A DNA stretch of 61,310 bases from NCBI GenBank assembly GCA_020621965.1, contig JAHRYV010000017.1:1-61310 (forward strand), read 5' to 3'. How positions within the stretch are numbered: the first letter of the stretch is position 1; every line of letters begins with the position of its first letter. The notes beneath the pieces were generated by a model. That model saw only the letters and a program-made list of their open reading frames with translations. It did not search any database and was not told where the DNA came from. The translations under genes and the position numbers were made by a program. The stretch comes from Curvibacter sp. GTDB lineage: Bacteria; Pseudomonadota; Gammaproteobacteria; Burkholderiales; Burkholderiaceae_C. Shown here piece by piece: positions 43,607-52,817 of the stretch.

Positions 43607-44917
43607 TCAGGCCTGGCCCATCAGTTCGTCGAAGGAAATCGCCTTCTCGGCCACCTTGGCCTTGGACAGCACGAAATCGGTGACGTTGTTCTCGATCACC
43701 ACGGCCTCGACTTCGGCCATGCGGCGGTTGTCGCCCAGATACCAGCGCTTGACGTCGTCCGGGCGCTCGTAGCTGGCAGCCAGCTCGTCCACGTGGGCCT
43801 TGATCTGCTCCGGCGTGGCTTGCAGATTGTTGACGCGCACCAATTCGGCAACCACCAGACCCAGGCGCACGCGGCGCTCGGCCTGGGCCGTGAACAGCTC
43901 GGCCGGGATCGGGGCCTTGTCGGCGTCCTTGATGCCGCGCTGCTTGAGGTCGGCACGGGCACCTTCGACCATGCGGTCGATCTCGGCCTGCACGATGGAC
44001 TTGGGCAGGTCCAGCTCGGCCTTGGCCACCAGGGCGTCCATGGCGGCCTGCTTGTTGCGGGCCGTCAGGCGCGACTTGACTTCGCGCTCCAGGTTCTTCT
44101 TGATGTCGGCCTGCAGGGCGGCCACAGTGCCTTCGGCCACGCCCAGGGACTTGGCCAGCGCGTCATTGACTTCGGGCAGGTGGGCGGCTTCGATCTTCTT
44201 CACGGTGACGAGGAAGTCGGCGGTCTTGCCGGCCACGTCCTGGCCGTGGTAATCGGCCGGGAAGGCCAGCGGGAAGGTCTTGCTCTCGCCGGACTTCATG
44301 CCGCGCACGGCATCCTCGAACTCCTTGAGCATCTGGCCTTCGCCGACCAGGAACTGGAAGTCGTCGGCCTTGCCGCCGGCAAAGGGTTCGCCGTCGATCT
44401 TGCCTTCGAAGTCCACCGTCACGCGGTCGCCGTCCTGGGCAGCGGCATCCGCGGCGCGCTGAGCAAAGGTACGGCGCTGCTTGCGCAGGATGTCCAGCGT
44501 CTTGGTGATGGCGTCGTCACTGACCTGTGCGGTCAGCTTCTCGATCTCGGTGCCGGACAGGTCGGCGATCTTGACTTCCGGGTAGACCTCGAACACCGCG
44601 TCGAAGGCCACCTGGCCCTCGGCGGCGCCTTCCTTCTCGGTGATCTGCGGCTGGCCGGCCACACGCAGCTTGGCTTCGTTGGCGGCCTGGGCAAAGGCCT
44701 CGCCGACCTTGTCGTTCATCACTTCGTAGTGCACGGAATAGCCGTAGCGCTGGGCCACCACGTTCATCGGCACCTTGCCGGGACGAAAACCATCCATCTT
44801 GACAGTGCGGGCCAGCTTCTTGAGACGGGTGTCGACTTCAGACTGGATGGCTGCCAGCGGCAGGCTCAGGGTGATCTTGCGCTCGAGCTTCTCGAGGGTT
44901 TCAACGGTAACGGCCAT
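43607..44917 (-). CDS. tig: Trigger factor
   Basis: Ribosome-bound chaperone and peptidyl-prolyl isomerase, 436 residues. The N-terminal ribosome-binding domain includes the GFRPGKVPMNVV signature (about residues 43-54), followed by the FKBP-type PPIase domain (about 160-245) and the helical C-terminal arms. It is the first protein gene of the tig-clpP-clpX-lon block. Confidence 0.97.
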   Translation of the reverse strand: MAVTVETLEKLERKITLSLPLAAIQSEVDTRLKKLARTVKMDGFRPGKVPMNVVAQRYGYSVHYEVMNDKVGEAFAQAANEAKLRVAGQPQITEKEGAAEGQVAFDAVFEVYPEVKIADLSGTEIEKLTAQVSDDAITKTLDILRKQRRTFAQRAADAAAQDGDRVTVDFEGKIDGEPFAGGKADDFQFLVGEGQMLKEFEDAVRGMKSGESKTFPLAFPADYHGQDVAGKTADFLVTVKKIEAAHLPEVNDALAKSLGVAEGTVAALQADIKKNLEREVKSRLTARNKQAAMDALVAKAELDLPKSIVQAEIDRMVEGARADLKQRGIKDADKAPIPAELFTAQAERRVRLGLVVAELVRVNNLQATPEQIKAHVDELAASYERPDDVKRWYLGDNRRMAEVEAVVIENNVTDFVLSKAKVAEKAISFDELMGQA

Positions 44918-44973
44918 GATTGCTCACTCCAAAAAATTCAAAACGGGGCAGTCGGGCAGGCGCACTGCCGGAC

Positions 44974-45060
44974 TGGTGCGCGGGGGGGGACTCGAACCCC
45001 CACACCATTGCTGGCGTCAGGACCTAAACCTGGTGCGTCTACCAATTTCGCCACCCGCGC
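44974..45060 (-). tRNA. tRNA-Leu (anticodon TAG)
   Basis: Class II tRNA on the minus strand: acceptor GCGCGGG with CCCGCGC, anticodon loop TTTAGGT (TAG), long variable arm, T-arm GGGGG-TTCGAGT-CCCCC and encoded ACCA. It lies just upstream of tig. All stems pair. Confidence 0.95.
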
Positions 45061-45065
45061 GGGTC

Positions 45066-45101
45066 CAAACAAAATGGGGAGGTCCTGGACAGACCTCCCC
45101 A
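45066..45101 (-). terminator. Rho-independent terminator of the RND operon
   Basis: Perfect 10-bp stem TGGGGAGGTC with GACCTCCCCA and a 7-base loop, followed on the minus strand by TTTTGTTT. It lies 48 bases after the RND pump stop and before tRNA-Leu. Confidence 0.9.
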
Positions 45102-45148
45102 TGAAATCGGTCAACCGGATATTTTAACCCGGCCAGGAGACCGACGTT

Positions 45149-48100
45149 TCATCTCAAACCAGGCAACACCGGTGTCTCGCGTTTCACACGGAACCAAGCT
45201 GCGTACATGGCCGGCAGCGCCAGCAAGGTCAGCACGGTGGCGACGATCAGGCCGCCCATGATGGCCACGGCCATGGGGCCCCAGAACACGGAGCGCGACA
45301 GCGGGATCATGGCCAGCACGGCGGCGGCGGCGGTCAGCACGATGGGGCGCAGACGGCGCACCGCGGACTCGACGATGGCGTCCCAGGCCGGCACGCCGTT
45401 GGCGCGGTCCTGCTCGATCTGGTCGATCAGGATCACCGAGTTGCGCTGGATCATGCCCATCAGGGCGATCACACCCAGCAGAGCCACAAAACCGAAGGGG
45501 CGGTCCAGCACCAGCAGCGCGCCGGCCACCCCGGCCAGGCCCAGCGGGCCGGTCAGGAACACCAGCATGGCGCGGCTGAAGCTGTGCAACTGCAGCATCA
45601 GCAGGGTGAAGGTCAGGAACAGCATGACCGGCACCCCGGCGGCAATCGACCCCTGGCCCTTGCTGCTCTCCTCGACCGCGCCGGCCACCTCGATGCGGTA
45701 GCCGTTGTAACCCTCGGCGCGCCATTTCGTCTCCAGGGTGCGCAGGGCCGGCAGCAGCTCGGCCGTCACGGTGGCGCCCTGCAGCCCGTCCACCACATCA
45801 CATTGCAGGGTGATGCCGTACTCGCGGTTCTCGCGCCACATCACACCCGGCTCCCAGGTGAAGACTGGCTTGGCGATCTGCGTCAGCGGTATGGAGCGGC
45901 CGCTGGCCGTGGGCAGGTAGGCGTTGGCCAGGTCGGTGATGGCGTTGCGCTCGTCCAGCGGCTGGCGCAGCACGATGTCGATCAACTTGTCACCCTCTCG
46001 GTACTGCCCCACGGTCTGGCCGGCCAGCAGGGTGCGCGAGGCCTGGGCGATGGACTGGCTGCTCACCCCCAGCGCGCGCGCCTTGGCCTGATCCACCTCC
46101 AGGCGCAGCACCTTGACCGACTCGTTCCAGTTGTCGTTGACACCGCGCGCATTGGGGCTCTGCTGCATGATGGCCTTGACCTCGTCGGCGCGCAGGCGCA
46201 GCACGGCCGGGTCGGCGCCGACCACGCGGAACTGCACCGGATAGGGCACCGGCGGCCCGTTGGGCAGCAGCTTGACGCGACCGCGCACCTCCGGGAACTC
46301 CTGGGCCAGCAGGGCCGGCAACTGCGCACGCAAGGTGCCGCGTGTCTTCAGGTCGGCTGGCACCACGATGAGCTGCGACACGTTGCTCTGCGGAAACACC
46401 TGGTCCAGCGGCAGGTAAAAGCGCGGCACACCCGAACCGACCCAGGTGGCGACCGACGTCACGCCGGCCTGCGCGAGCAAGCGCTGCTCCACCCGGCGCG
46501 TCACTTCCTCGTTGGCGGCGAAGGAGGTGCCCTCCGGGAACCAGAGGTCGACCAGGATCTCGGGCCGGCTCGAATCGGGGAAGAACTGCTGCTGCACCTT
46601 GCCCATGCCGGCGATGCCGAGGGCAAAGGTCAGTACGGTGGCGCCGATGGTGAGCCAGCGGTGCTCGACGCACCAGTCCACGGTCTTGCGGAAGCGGCTG
46701 TAGAAGGGGCTGTCGAACAGCTCGTGCGGCTGATCCCCCGCGCCATGCGGCTTGGCCTTGAGCAGCAGCGTGCCCAGGTAAGGCACGAAGTAGACCGACA
46801 CGATCCAGCTCAGCACCAGGGCCAGCGCCGTGACGCCGAAGATGGCGAAGGTGTACTCGCCCACAGCCGACTTGGCCATACCGATGGGCAGAAAGCCGGC
46901 CGCGGTGATCAGCGTGCCCGTCAGCATCGGCATGGCGGTGATCTCGTAGGCGAAGGTGGCGGCGCGCACCTTGTCGTAGCCCTCCTCCATCTTGCGCACC
47001 ATCATCTCCACGGCAATGATGGCGTCGTCCACCAGCAGGCCCAGCGCGATGATCAGCGAACCGAGCGAAATCTTGTGCAGGCCGATGCCCCAGTACTGCA
47101 TGCCCAGGAAGGTCAGCGCCAGCACCAGCGGGATGGTGATGCCCACCACCAGCCCGGGCCGCATGTCGACGTAATAGCGTTTCCACAAGGGCAGATGAGT
47201 CGCCCCCTGGCGCTTGTGCAGCCCCAGGCTGATGAAGCTGACCACCAGCACGATCAGCACGGCTTCGATCAGTACGCCGACGAATTCATTGACGGAAGTC
47301 GCCACCGCCCGCGGCTGGTCCTGCAGCTGCACCAGCTCGATGCCGGCCGGCAGCGTCTGCTCGATGCGCGCGGTCGTCGCCTGCAGCGCCTGGCCCAGGC
47401 GGATGATGTCGCCGCCCTTGGCCATGGAGATGCCCAGTGCAATGACCGGGCGGCCCTGGTAGTGCACCTTGATGCTGGCCGGGTCCACGTAACCCCGCCG
47501 CACTTCGGCGATGTCGCCCAGGCGCAGCTGGTTGCCGCCGGCACTGGTGCCGGCGCCATAACCCGTGCCGCGGATCGGCATGGCGCGCAGCTGCTCGACG
47601 GCCTCGAACTGGCCCGCCACCCGCACCTGCACCACGTCCAGCGGGGTCTGTACCGCGCCGGCGCTCTCCACCGCGTTCTGCTGGCCCAGCTGGGCCAGCA
47701 CCTGGTTCATGTCCAGGCCCAGTTGGGACAGGCGCTTTTGCGAAATCTCGATGTAGAGCTTCTCGTCCTGCACGCCGAAGAGTTCGACCTTGGCCACGTC
47801 GGGTACGCGCAGCAGCTGCTGGCGCACGTCGTCGGCAAAGGTCTTCACCTCGGCCTGGCTGAAGCCGTCGGCCCGCAGCGCGTAGATCACGCCGTAGACA
47901 TCACCGAACTCGTCGTTGAAGAAAGGGCCCTGGATACCGCCGGGCAGCGTGGGGCGCAGGTCGCCCACCTTCTTGCGCACGGTGTACCAAGTGTTGGCCA
48001 CGTCGGCGGCCCTGGTCGAATCCTTGAGCTGGAAGATGATCAGCGATTCGCCCGGTTTGGTATAGCTGCGGATCTTGTCGGCGCCCGGCACTTCCTGCAG

Positions 48101-48340
48101 GGTGCGCTCGATCTTGTCGGTCACCTGCTCGGCCACCTGCTGCGCTGTGGCGCCGGGCCAGTAGCTGCGCACCACCATGGCGCGGAAGGTGAAGGGCGGA
48201 TCCTCGTCCTGGCCGAGCTGGAAGTAGGCCGCGAAACCCAGCACCATCAGCACCACCAGCAGGTAGCGCGTGAGGGCCGGATGCTCGATGGCCCAGCGCG
48301 AGAGATTGAAGCCCTGCGATTCTTGTTCTGTGGAACTCAT
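45149..48340 (-). CDS. RND-family efflux transporter permease
   Basis: A 1063-residue inner-membrane proton-driven pump of the AcrB family. Layout: TM1 near residues 22-42, a large periplasmic loop, a block of TM2-6, a second periplasmic loop, and TM8-12 at the C-terminus. The TM4 proton-relay aspartates are present in GLLVDDAIIAVEMM. The EDPPFTFRAM start of the first loop is typical of a subgroup near the heavy-metal/multidrug boundary that lacks a dedicated OprM gene. No outer-membrane partner is encoded here, so it would use a shared TolC-like channel. Substrate unknown. Confidence 0.93.
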   Translation of the reverse strand: MSSTEQESQGFNLSRWAIEHPALTRYLLVVLMVLGFAAYFQLGQDEDPPFTFRAMVVRSYWPGATAQQVAEQVTDKIERTLQEVPGADKIRSYTKPGESLIIFQLKDSTRAADVANTWYTVRKKVGDLRPTLPGGIQGPFFNDEFGDVYGVIYALRADGFSQAEVKTFADDVRQQLLRVPDVAKVELFGVQDEKLYIEISQKRLSQLGLDMNQVLAQLGQQNAVESAGAVQTPLDVVQVRVAGQFEAVEQLRAMPIRGTGYGAGTSAGGNQLRLGDIAEVRRGYVDPASIKVHYQGRPVIALGISMAKGGDIIRLGQALQATTARIEQTLPAGIELVQLQDQPRAVATSVNEFVGVLIEAVLIVLVVSFISLGLHKRQGATHLPLWKRYYVDMRPGLVVGITIPLVLALTFLGMQYWGIGLHKISLGSLIIALGLLVDDAIIAVEMMVRKMEEGYDKVRAATFAYEITAMPMLTGTLITAAGFLPIGMAKSAVGEYTFAIFGVTALALVLSWIVSVYFVPYLGTLLLKAKPHGAGDQPHELFDSPFYSRFRKTVDWCVEHRWLTIGATVLTFALGIAGMGKVQQQFFPDSSRPEILVDLWFPEGTSFAANEEVTRRVEQRLLAQAGVTSVATWVGSGVPRFYLPLDQVFPQSNVSQLIVVPADLKTRGTLRAQLPALLAQEFPEVRGRVKLLPNGPPVPYPVQFRVVGADPAVLRLRADEVKAIMQQSPNARGVNDNWNESVKVLRLEVDQAKARALGVSSQSIAQASRTLLAGQTVGQYREGDKLIDIVLRQPLDERNAITDLANAYLPTASGRSIPLTQIAKPVFTWEPGVMWRENREYGITLQCDVVDGLQGATVTAELLPALRTLETKWRAEGYNGYRIEVAGAVEESSKGQGSIAAGVPVMLFLTFTLLMLQLHSFSRAMLVFLTGPLGLAGVAGALLVLDRPFGFVALLGVIALMGMIQRNSVILIDQIEQDRANGVPAWDAIVESAVRRLRPIVLTAAAAVLAMIPLSRSVFWGPMAVAIMGGLIVATVLTLLALPAMYAAWFRVKRETPVLPGLR

Positions 48341-48347
48341 GCGCGCC

Positions 48348-49532
48348 TCACCTGCTGGCGGCCGGCTGCGACGGCGCCGTCCCGATCTTGGCGCCCACCG
48401 CCGTCTGCGGCTGGCTGGTCAGCGACACGGCCTCTTTCTCGCGATAAATCGTCACCTTCTGCCCGGGCGAGAGCACATGCACGCCGGCGGCCACCACCAG
48501 CAGCCCCTCCTGCAGACCCGCCGCCACCACGGCGTCGTTGCCGTCGGCGGTGGCGATCTGCACCGGCTGCGACCTTACCGTCATGGTCGTGGCGTCCAGC
48601 ACCCAGACGGCCGTGGTCTGACCATCCTGGCGCAACGCGCTGGTCGGCAGCTTGATGACGCCGGTTCGCTCTGCGTTCTTCGCCTTCGGCAGCACCGACA
48701 CGGTGGCGCCCAGCGGCGGCAACTGCCTGCCCTCCAGTGCCACCTTGACCTGGTAGGTGCGCGTCACGGGATCGGCGCTGGCCGAGACTTCCCGCACCCG
48801 ACCATCGAGCTGGGTCTGGCCCGGCCACAGCCGCACCACGACGGCACTGCCCTGGCGCATGACGGCCAGCTTGTCTTCCGGCACGGCGAAGACGGCGTCC
48901 CGCGCGCCGTCCTGCGCCAGCCGCACTACCGGCTGGCCGGCGCTGACCACCTGGCCCGGCTCGGCCTCGACGGCCGTCACCACGCTGGCGGCATCGGCCA
49001 CCAGCGTCGCATAACTGCCCTGGTTGCGCTGCGCGGCCAGTTGCGCCTGGGCCTGGTCGACCTGGGCCTGCGCGGCCTTGAGGGCGGCTTCGCGCCGCTC
49101 CAGTTCGGCACCGCTGATGAAGTTCTGCTCGCGCAGTTCCTTGAAGCGTTTGAAATCGGCGGCAGCCAGGTCGCGATTGGTCACCGCCGCGCCCAGTTGC
49201 GCCTGTGCGGCGTCGGCCGCCAGCCGGTAGTCCTGCGGGTCCAGGCGGGCCAGCACCTGACCGGCCTTCACCCGTTGGCCGAGCTCCACCTCGCGGCTGA
49301 CCAGCTTGCCCGCCACCCGAAAGCCCAGGCGTGACTCGACGCGCGGCCGCACCTCCCCGGAAAACTCCTCGCTGGCCTGCAGGGCGCTGCTGCGCACGGT
49401 CATGACCTTGACGGCACGCACCGGCTCCTCGACCGGCGCCGGTCGGGAACAGGCCACGAGGGCAACGGCAGCAACGAGCAGCAGACCGGACCGCGCCAGG
49501 CCGGATGGCTTAGGAAGATAAGGATCAGACAT
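48348..49532 (-). CDS. RND efflux periplasmic adaptor lipoprotein (HlyD/AcrA family)
   Basis: A 394-residue membrane-fusion protein. It has a lipoprotein signal peptide with the lipobox VAC near residue 28, a lipoyl half-motif at about residues 60-90 (LGFRVAGKLVSREVELGQRVKAGQVLARLD), an alpha-helical hairpin (about 100-165) and a beta-barrel domain. The ATG at 49532 gives the lipoprotein signal and was preferred over an upstream extension. It starts the operon; the pump gene follows after 7 bases. Repressor gene absent from the window. Confidence 0.93.
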   Translation of the reverse strand: MSDPYLPKPSGLARSGLLLVAAVALVACSRPAPVEEPVRAVKVMTVRSSALQASEEFSGEVRPRVESRLGFRVAGKLVSREVELGQRVKAGQVLARLDPQDYRLAADAAQAQLGAAVTNRDLAAADFKRFKELREQNFISGAELERREAALKAAQAQVDQAQAQLAAQRNQGSYATLVADAASVVTAVEAEPGQVVSAGQPVVRLAQDGARDAVFAVPEDKLAVMRQGSAVVVRLWPGQTQLDGRVREVSASADPVTRTYQVKVALEGRQLPPLGATVSVLPKAKNAERTGVIKLPTSALRQDGQTTAVWVLDATTMTVRSQPVQIATADGNDAVVAAGLQEGLLVVAAGVHVLSPGQKVTIYREKEAVSLTSQPQTAVGAKIGTAPSQPAASR

Positions 49533-49565
49533 GGAAACACCCCGGGGCCGTGTCAGCCCAATTAA

Positions 49566-49582
49566 TAACCAAACGGTCAGTA
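49566..49582. promoter_or_regulatory. Candidate TetR-type operator for the RND operon
   Basis: TAACCAAACGGTCAGTA, an imperfect dyad directly downstream of the -10 of the promoter below, where a repressor would block initiation. Similar ACCAAACGGTC-like sites precede TetR-controlled efflux genes, by recall. No TetR gene is adjacent. Confidence 0.5.
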
Positions 49583-49610
49583 ATCTAGGACAAACCCTGG
49601 GGCCTGTCAA
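49582..49610 (-). promoter_or_regulatory. Strong sigma-70 promoter of the RND operon
   Basis: On the minus strand a perfect TTGACA (49605-49610) and TAGATT (49582-49587) are separated by exactly 17 bases. It is about 50 bases upstream of the adaptor ATG, in the gap to divergent hpnC. Confidence 0.82.
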
Positions 49611-49630
49611 GCCAAGCGACAATCGCCCGC

Positions 49631-50482
49631 GTGAACCCAACCGCCCGCGCCCAGCCCATCGGGCATTACGAGAACTTCCCCGTCGCCTCCTGGCTGTGCC
49701 CGCCGCAGCTGCGCCCGCCGATCGCCGCCATCTACCATTTCGCCCGCACCGCCGACGACCTCGCCGACGAAGGCGAGGCCCCGGCCCAGCAGCGGCTCGA
49801 TGAGCTGGCCGCCTACCGACGCGACCTGCAGGCCGTGGCCCAGGGCCAGCCCCACAGCGGGCGCTGGCCGCAGGTCTTCGAGCCGCTGGCGGCCATGCTG
49901 GCGGCGTTCCGCCTGCCGGTACCGCTCTTGGACGACCTGCTGGACGCCTTTGCCCAGGACGTGCGCAAGACCCGCGATCACGCCACCTATGCCGACCAGG
50001 CCGAGCTGCTGGACTACTGCCGCCGCTCGGCCAATCCGGTCGGCCGCCTGCTGCTGCACCTGTACGGCGTGCAGGACGAGACCGCGTTGCGCGAGAGCGA
50101 CGCCATCTGCAGTGCGCTGCAACTGATCAACTTCTGGCAGGACCTGAGCCGCGACATCCCGCGCGGCCGCCACTACCTCACCGAGGCCGACTGCGCCGCC
50201 CACGGTGTGTGCCGCGCAGAACTGGCCACCCTGCGGCCGACCCCGCGCATCCTGGCCCTGATCGAGGCCCAGGCCCATGCGGCGCGCGCCCTCATGCTGG
50301 CCGGCGCCGGCCTGGTGCACCGCGTCCCCGGCCGCGCCGGCTGGGAACTGCGCCTGGTGGTTCAGGGCGGACTACGCATCCTGGACAAGATCGAGACCCT
50401 GGGTTTCGACACCCTGCAACGGCGACCGACCGTCGGCGCGGCCGACGCACCGCTGCTGCTGTGGCGCAGCCTGCGGATGTGA
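49631..50482 (+). CDS. hpnC: Squalene synthesis protein HpnC
   Basis: Squalene/phytoene synthase family enzyme of 283 residues. In the HpnC-HpnD-HpnE route HpnC converts presqualene diphosphate to hydroxysqualene. The first Asp-rich motif lies in FARTADDLADE (about residues 38-48) and the second in the LINFWQDLSRD segment (about 164-174). The start is a GTG at 49631; no better upstream start exists. It opens a three-gene squalene set, with hpnD 26 bases downstream. A product of this set would feed hopanoid synthesis, but no squalene-hopene cyclase is in the window. Confidence 0.92.
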   Translation: MNPTARAQPIGHYENFPVASWLCPPQLRPPIAAIYHFARTADDLADEGEAPAQQRLDELAAYRRDLQAVAQGQPHSGRWPQVFEPLAAMLAAFRLPVPLLDDLLDAFAQDVRKTRDHATYADQAELLDYCRRSANPVGRLLLHLYGVQDETALRESDAICSALQLINFWQDLSRDIPRGRHYLTEADCAAHGVCRAELATLRPTPRILALIEAQAHAARALMLAGAGLVHRVPGRAGWELRLVVQGGLRILDKIETLGFDTLQRRPTVGAADAPLLLWRSLRM

Positions 50483-50508
50483 CAATCGGGGATCCCTACC
50501 CATCCGCC

Positions 50509-51348
50509 ATGACGCCCGAGCAATACGTCCAGCAAAAAGCCGCCGCCTCCGGCAGCAGCTTCTACTACGCCTTCCTCTTCCTGCCCAAGCCGCGGCGCGC
50601 CGCCATCACCGCCTTCTACGCCTTCTGCCGCGAGGTCGACGACGTGGTGGACGAGATCACCGACCCCGGCGTGGCCCAGACCAAACTGGCCTGGTGGCAG
50701 GCCGAGGTGGCCCGCGCCTACGCCGGCCAGCCGACCCACCCCGTGACGCAGGCGTTGATGCCCCTGGCGGGCGACTATGGCATCGAAGCACGCCATCTGC
50801 TGGCCGTGATCGAAGGCTGCCAGATGGACCTGCAGCAGACCCGCTACCTCGACTACCCGGCCTTGCAACGTTATTGCCACCTGGTGGCGGGCGTGGTGGG
50901 CGAAGTGGCGGCGCGCATCTTCGGCCAGACCGAGGAGCAGACCACCCGCTACGCCCACACCCTGGGCCTGGCCTTCCAGTTGACCAACATCATCCGCGAC
51001 GTCGGCGAGGACGCGCTGCGCGGGCGCATCTACCTGCCGGTCAACGAGCTGCAGCAGTACGACGTCAAGGTGCACGAACTCCTCAAGCGCGAGTACTCGC
51101 CGCGTTTCACCGCCCTGATGAAGTTCCAGGCCGAACGCGCCCACAGCCTCTACGACGAGGCGCTGGCCCTGCTGCCCGAGGCCGATCGCCGCGCGCAAAA
51201 GCCAGGGCTGATGATGGCCAGCATCTACCGCACCCTGCTGCGCGAAATCGAGCGCGACAACTTCCAGGTGCTGCACCAGCGCGTCAGCCTCACGCCCCTG
51301 CGCAAGCTCTGGCTGGCCTGGCGCGTGCAGGCGCTGGGGAAGCTATGA
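50509..51348 (+). CDS. hpnD: Presqualene diphosphate synthase HpnD
   Basis: Condenses two farnesyl diphosphates to presqualene diphosphate, first step of the HpnCDE squalene route. The 279-residue protein has both Asp-rich motifs, REVDDVVDE (about residues 43-51) and NIIRDVGEDALRGRIYLP (about 161-178). The ATG at 50509 was chosen; the in-frame upstream extension overlaps hpnC in another frame. Confidence 0.95.
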   Translation: MTPEQYVQQKAAASGSSFYYAFLFLPKPRRAAITAFYAFCREVDDVVDEITDPGVAQTKLAWWQAEVARAYAGQPTHPVTQALMPLAGDYGIEARHLLAVIEGCQMDLQQTRYLDYPALQRYCHLVAGVVGEVAARIFGQTEEQTTRYAHTLGLAFQLTNIIRDVGEDALRGRIYLPVNELQQYDVKVHELLKREYSPRFTALMKFQAERAHSLYDEALALLPEADRRAQKPGLMMASIYRTLLREIERDNFQVLHQRVSLTPLRKLWLAWRVQALGKL

Positions 51349-51355
51349 CCCCCAC

Positions 51356-51420
51356 GCTTGTCACTGCGTGTACTGCGCTGCCCCCCAAGGGGACCCTCGC
51401 ACCTTGGGGCGGCCCGGCGG
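51356..51420. repeat. REP-like intergenic palindromic element
   Basis: The 79-base gap between hpnD and hpnE holds a TCACTGCGTG-type segment, then CCCCAAGG and CCTTGGGG (8-bp arms, 11-base loop), then GGCGGCCCGGCGG. I recall near-identical intergenic elements in many Comamonadaceae genomes. No second copy is present in this window. Confidence 0.6.
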
Positions 51421-51427
51421 TGCTCAA

Positions 51428-52711
51428 GTGAGAGTTGCGGTTGTCGGTGCCGGCTGGGCCGGCATGGCCGCGGCAGTCGCCGCAACACAGGCCGGCCATC
51501 AGGTCACGGTGTTCGAAGCCGCCCGGACCGTCGGCGGACGCGCGCGTGGTCTGGAAGGCCACCTGCCCGATGGGCGCCGCGTGCCATTGGACAACGGCCA
51601 GCACATCCTGATCGGCGCCTACACCGAGACGCTACGCCTCATGCAGCTGGTCGGCGTCGACACGCAGGCCGTTTTGCAGCGCCTGCCGCTGACCCTGAAG
51701 TTCCCCGATGGCGCCGGCCTGCAGCTGCCGCGCCTGCCCGTGCCGCTGGACGTGCTGGCCGGCATCCTGCGCAACAGTGGCTGGCCGCTGCCGGAGCGCC
51801 TGGGCCTGCTGCGCGCCGCCCTGGGCTGGAAACTCCGGGGTTTCGAATGCCAGGCGCAGCTGTCGGTGGCCGATCTGTGCCGCAAGCTCGGCCCCCATGT
51901 GATGCAGGAGCTGATCGAACCGCTGTGCGTGTCAGCCCTGAACACCCCCGCCCACCAGGCCAGCGCCCAGGTCTTTCTGCGTGTGCTGCGCGATGCGCTG
52001 TTCGGCGTGGCCGGCGGCTCGCAGCTGCTGCTGCCACGCATCGATCTGTCGGCCCTGTTCCCGCTGGCCGCGGCCCGCTGGCTGGCGCAGCAAGGCGCCA
52101 GCGTGCAGACCGGTACGCGCATCACCACCTTGCAGTCCGGGGACGGCCGCTGGTGGCTCGATGGTGAGGGTTTCGACCGCGTGCTGCTGGCCTGCCCCTC
52201 CACCGAGGCGGCGCGCCTGGTGGCCGGTGCAGCAAGCGCGCTGCCGGAACCCGCGCCGCTGCACGCCTGGACGGCCCAGGCCGCCGCCCTGCACTTCGAA
52301 GCCATCACCACCGTGTATGCCTGGGCCGCGCACGCCAGGCTGCCCACCCCCATGCTGGCCCTGCGTCACGACCCCCGGCATCCGGCGCAATTCGTCTTCG
52401 ATCGTGGTCAGCTCGACGGATCGACGGGCCTGCTGGCCTTCGTGGTCAGCGCCAGCCAGGGCGAGCGCGAGACGCTGCAGGCCCAGGTGCTGCAGCAGGC
52501 CCGCAGCCAGCTGGGCCTGGAGCTGCAGCCGGTGTTGACCGTGATCGAGAAACGCGCCACCTTTGCCTGCACCCCCAAGCTGCAGCGTCCACCGCAGGCC
52601 ATCGCCCCCGGCCTGCTGGCCTGCGGCGACTACGTCGAAGGCCCCTACCCGGCCACGCTGGAGGGCGCGGTGCGCGCCGGCCTGGCGGCGGCGCAGGCAC
52701 TGGCCCGGTAG
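51428..52711 (+). CDS. hpnE: Hydroxysqualene dehydroxylase HpnE
   Basis: Flavin-dependent amine-oxidase-like enzyme that reduces hydroxysqualene to squalene, third step of the route. The 427-residue protein starts VRVAVVGAGWAGMAAAVAAT, a classical FAD-binding Rossmann motif, and has the NGQHILIGAY segment conserved in HpnE. The C-terminal FAD-binding region reads ACGDYVEGPYPATLEGAV. The start is a GTG at 51428 that puts the dinucleotide-binding motif at the N-terminus; starting earlier would translate the palindromic element. Confidence 0.93.
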   Translation: MRVAVVGAGWAGMAAAVAATQAGHQVTVFEAARTVGGRARGLEGHLPDGRRVPLDNGQHILIGAYTETLRLMQLVGVDTQAVLQRLPLTLKFPDGAGLQLPRLPVPLDVLAGILRNSGWPLPERLGLLRAALGWKLRGFECQAQLSVADLCRKLGPHVMQELIEPLCVSALNTPAHQASAQVFLRVLRDALFGVAGGSQLLLPRIDLSALFPLAAARWLAQQGASVQTGTRITTLQSGDGRWWLDGEGFDRVLLACPSTEAARLVAGAASALPEPAPLHAWTAQAAALHFEAITTVYAWAAHARLPTPMLALRHDPRHPAQFVFDRGQLDGSTGLLAFVVSASQGERETLQAQVLQQARSQLGLELQPVLTVIEKRATFACTPKLQRPPQAIAPGLLACGDYVEGPYPATLEGAVRAGLAAAQALAR

Positions 52712-52817
52712 TGATAAAAACGCGGGTGCGGCCCCGTGCATCACCTCGATGGACGGCGACTGCACCATCCATAACAACCACAACGGGCTGGTCATCGACC
52801 GGGAGGAGCCTGCCGAC

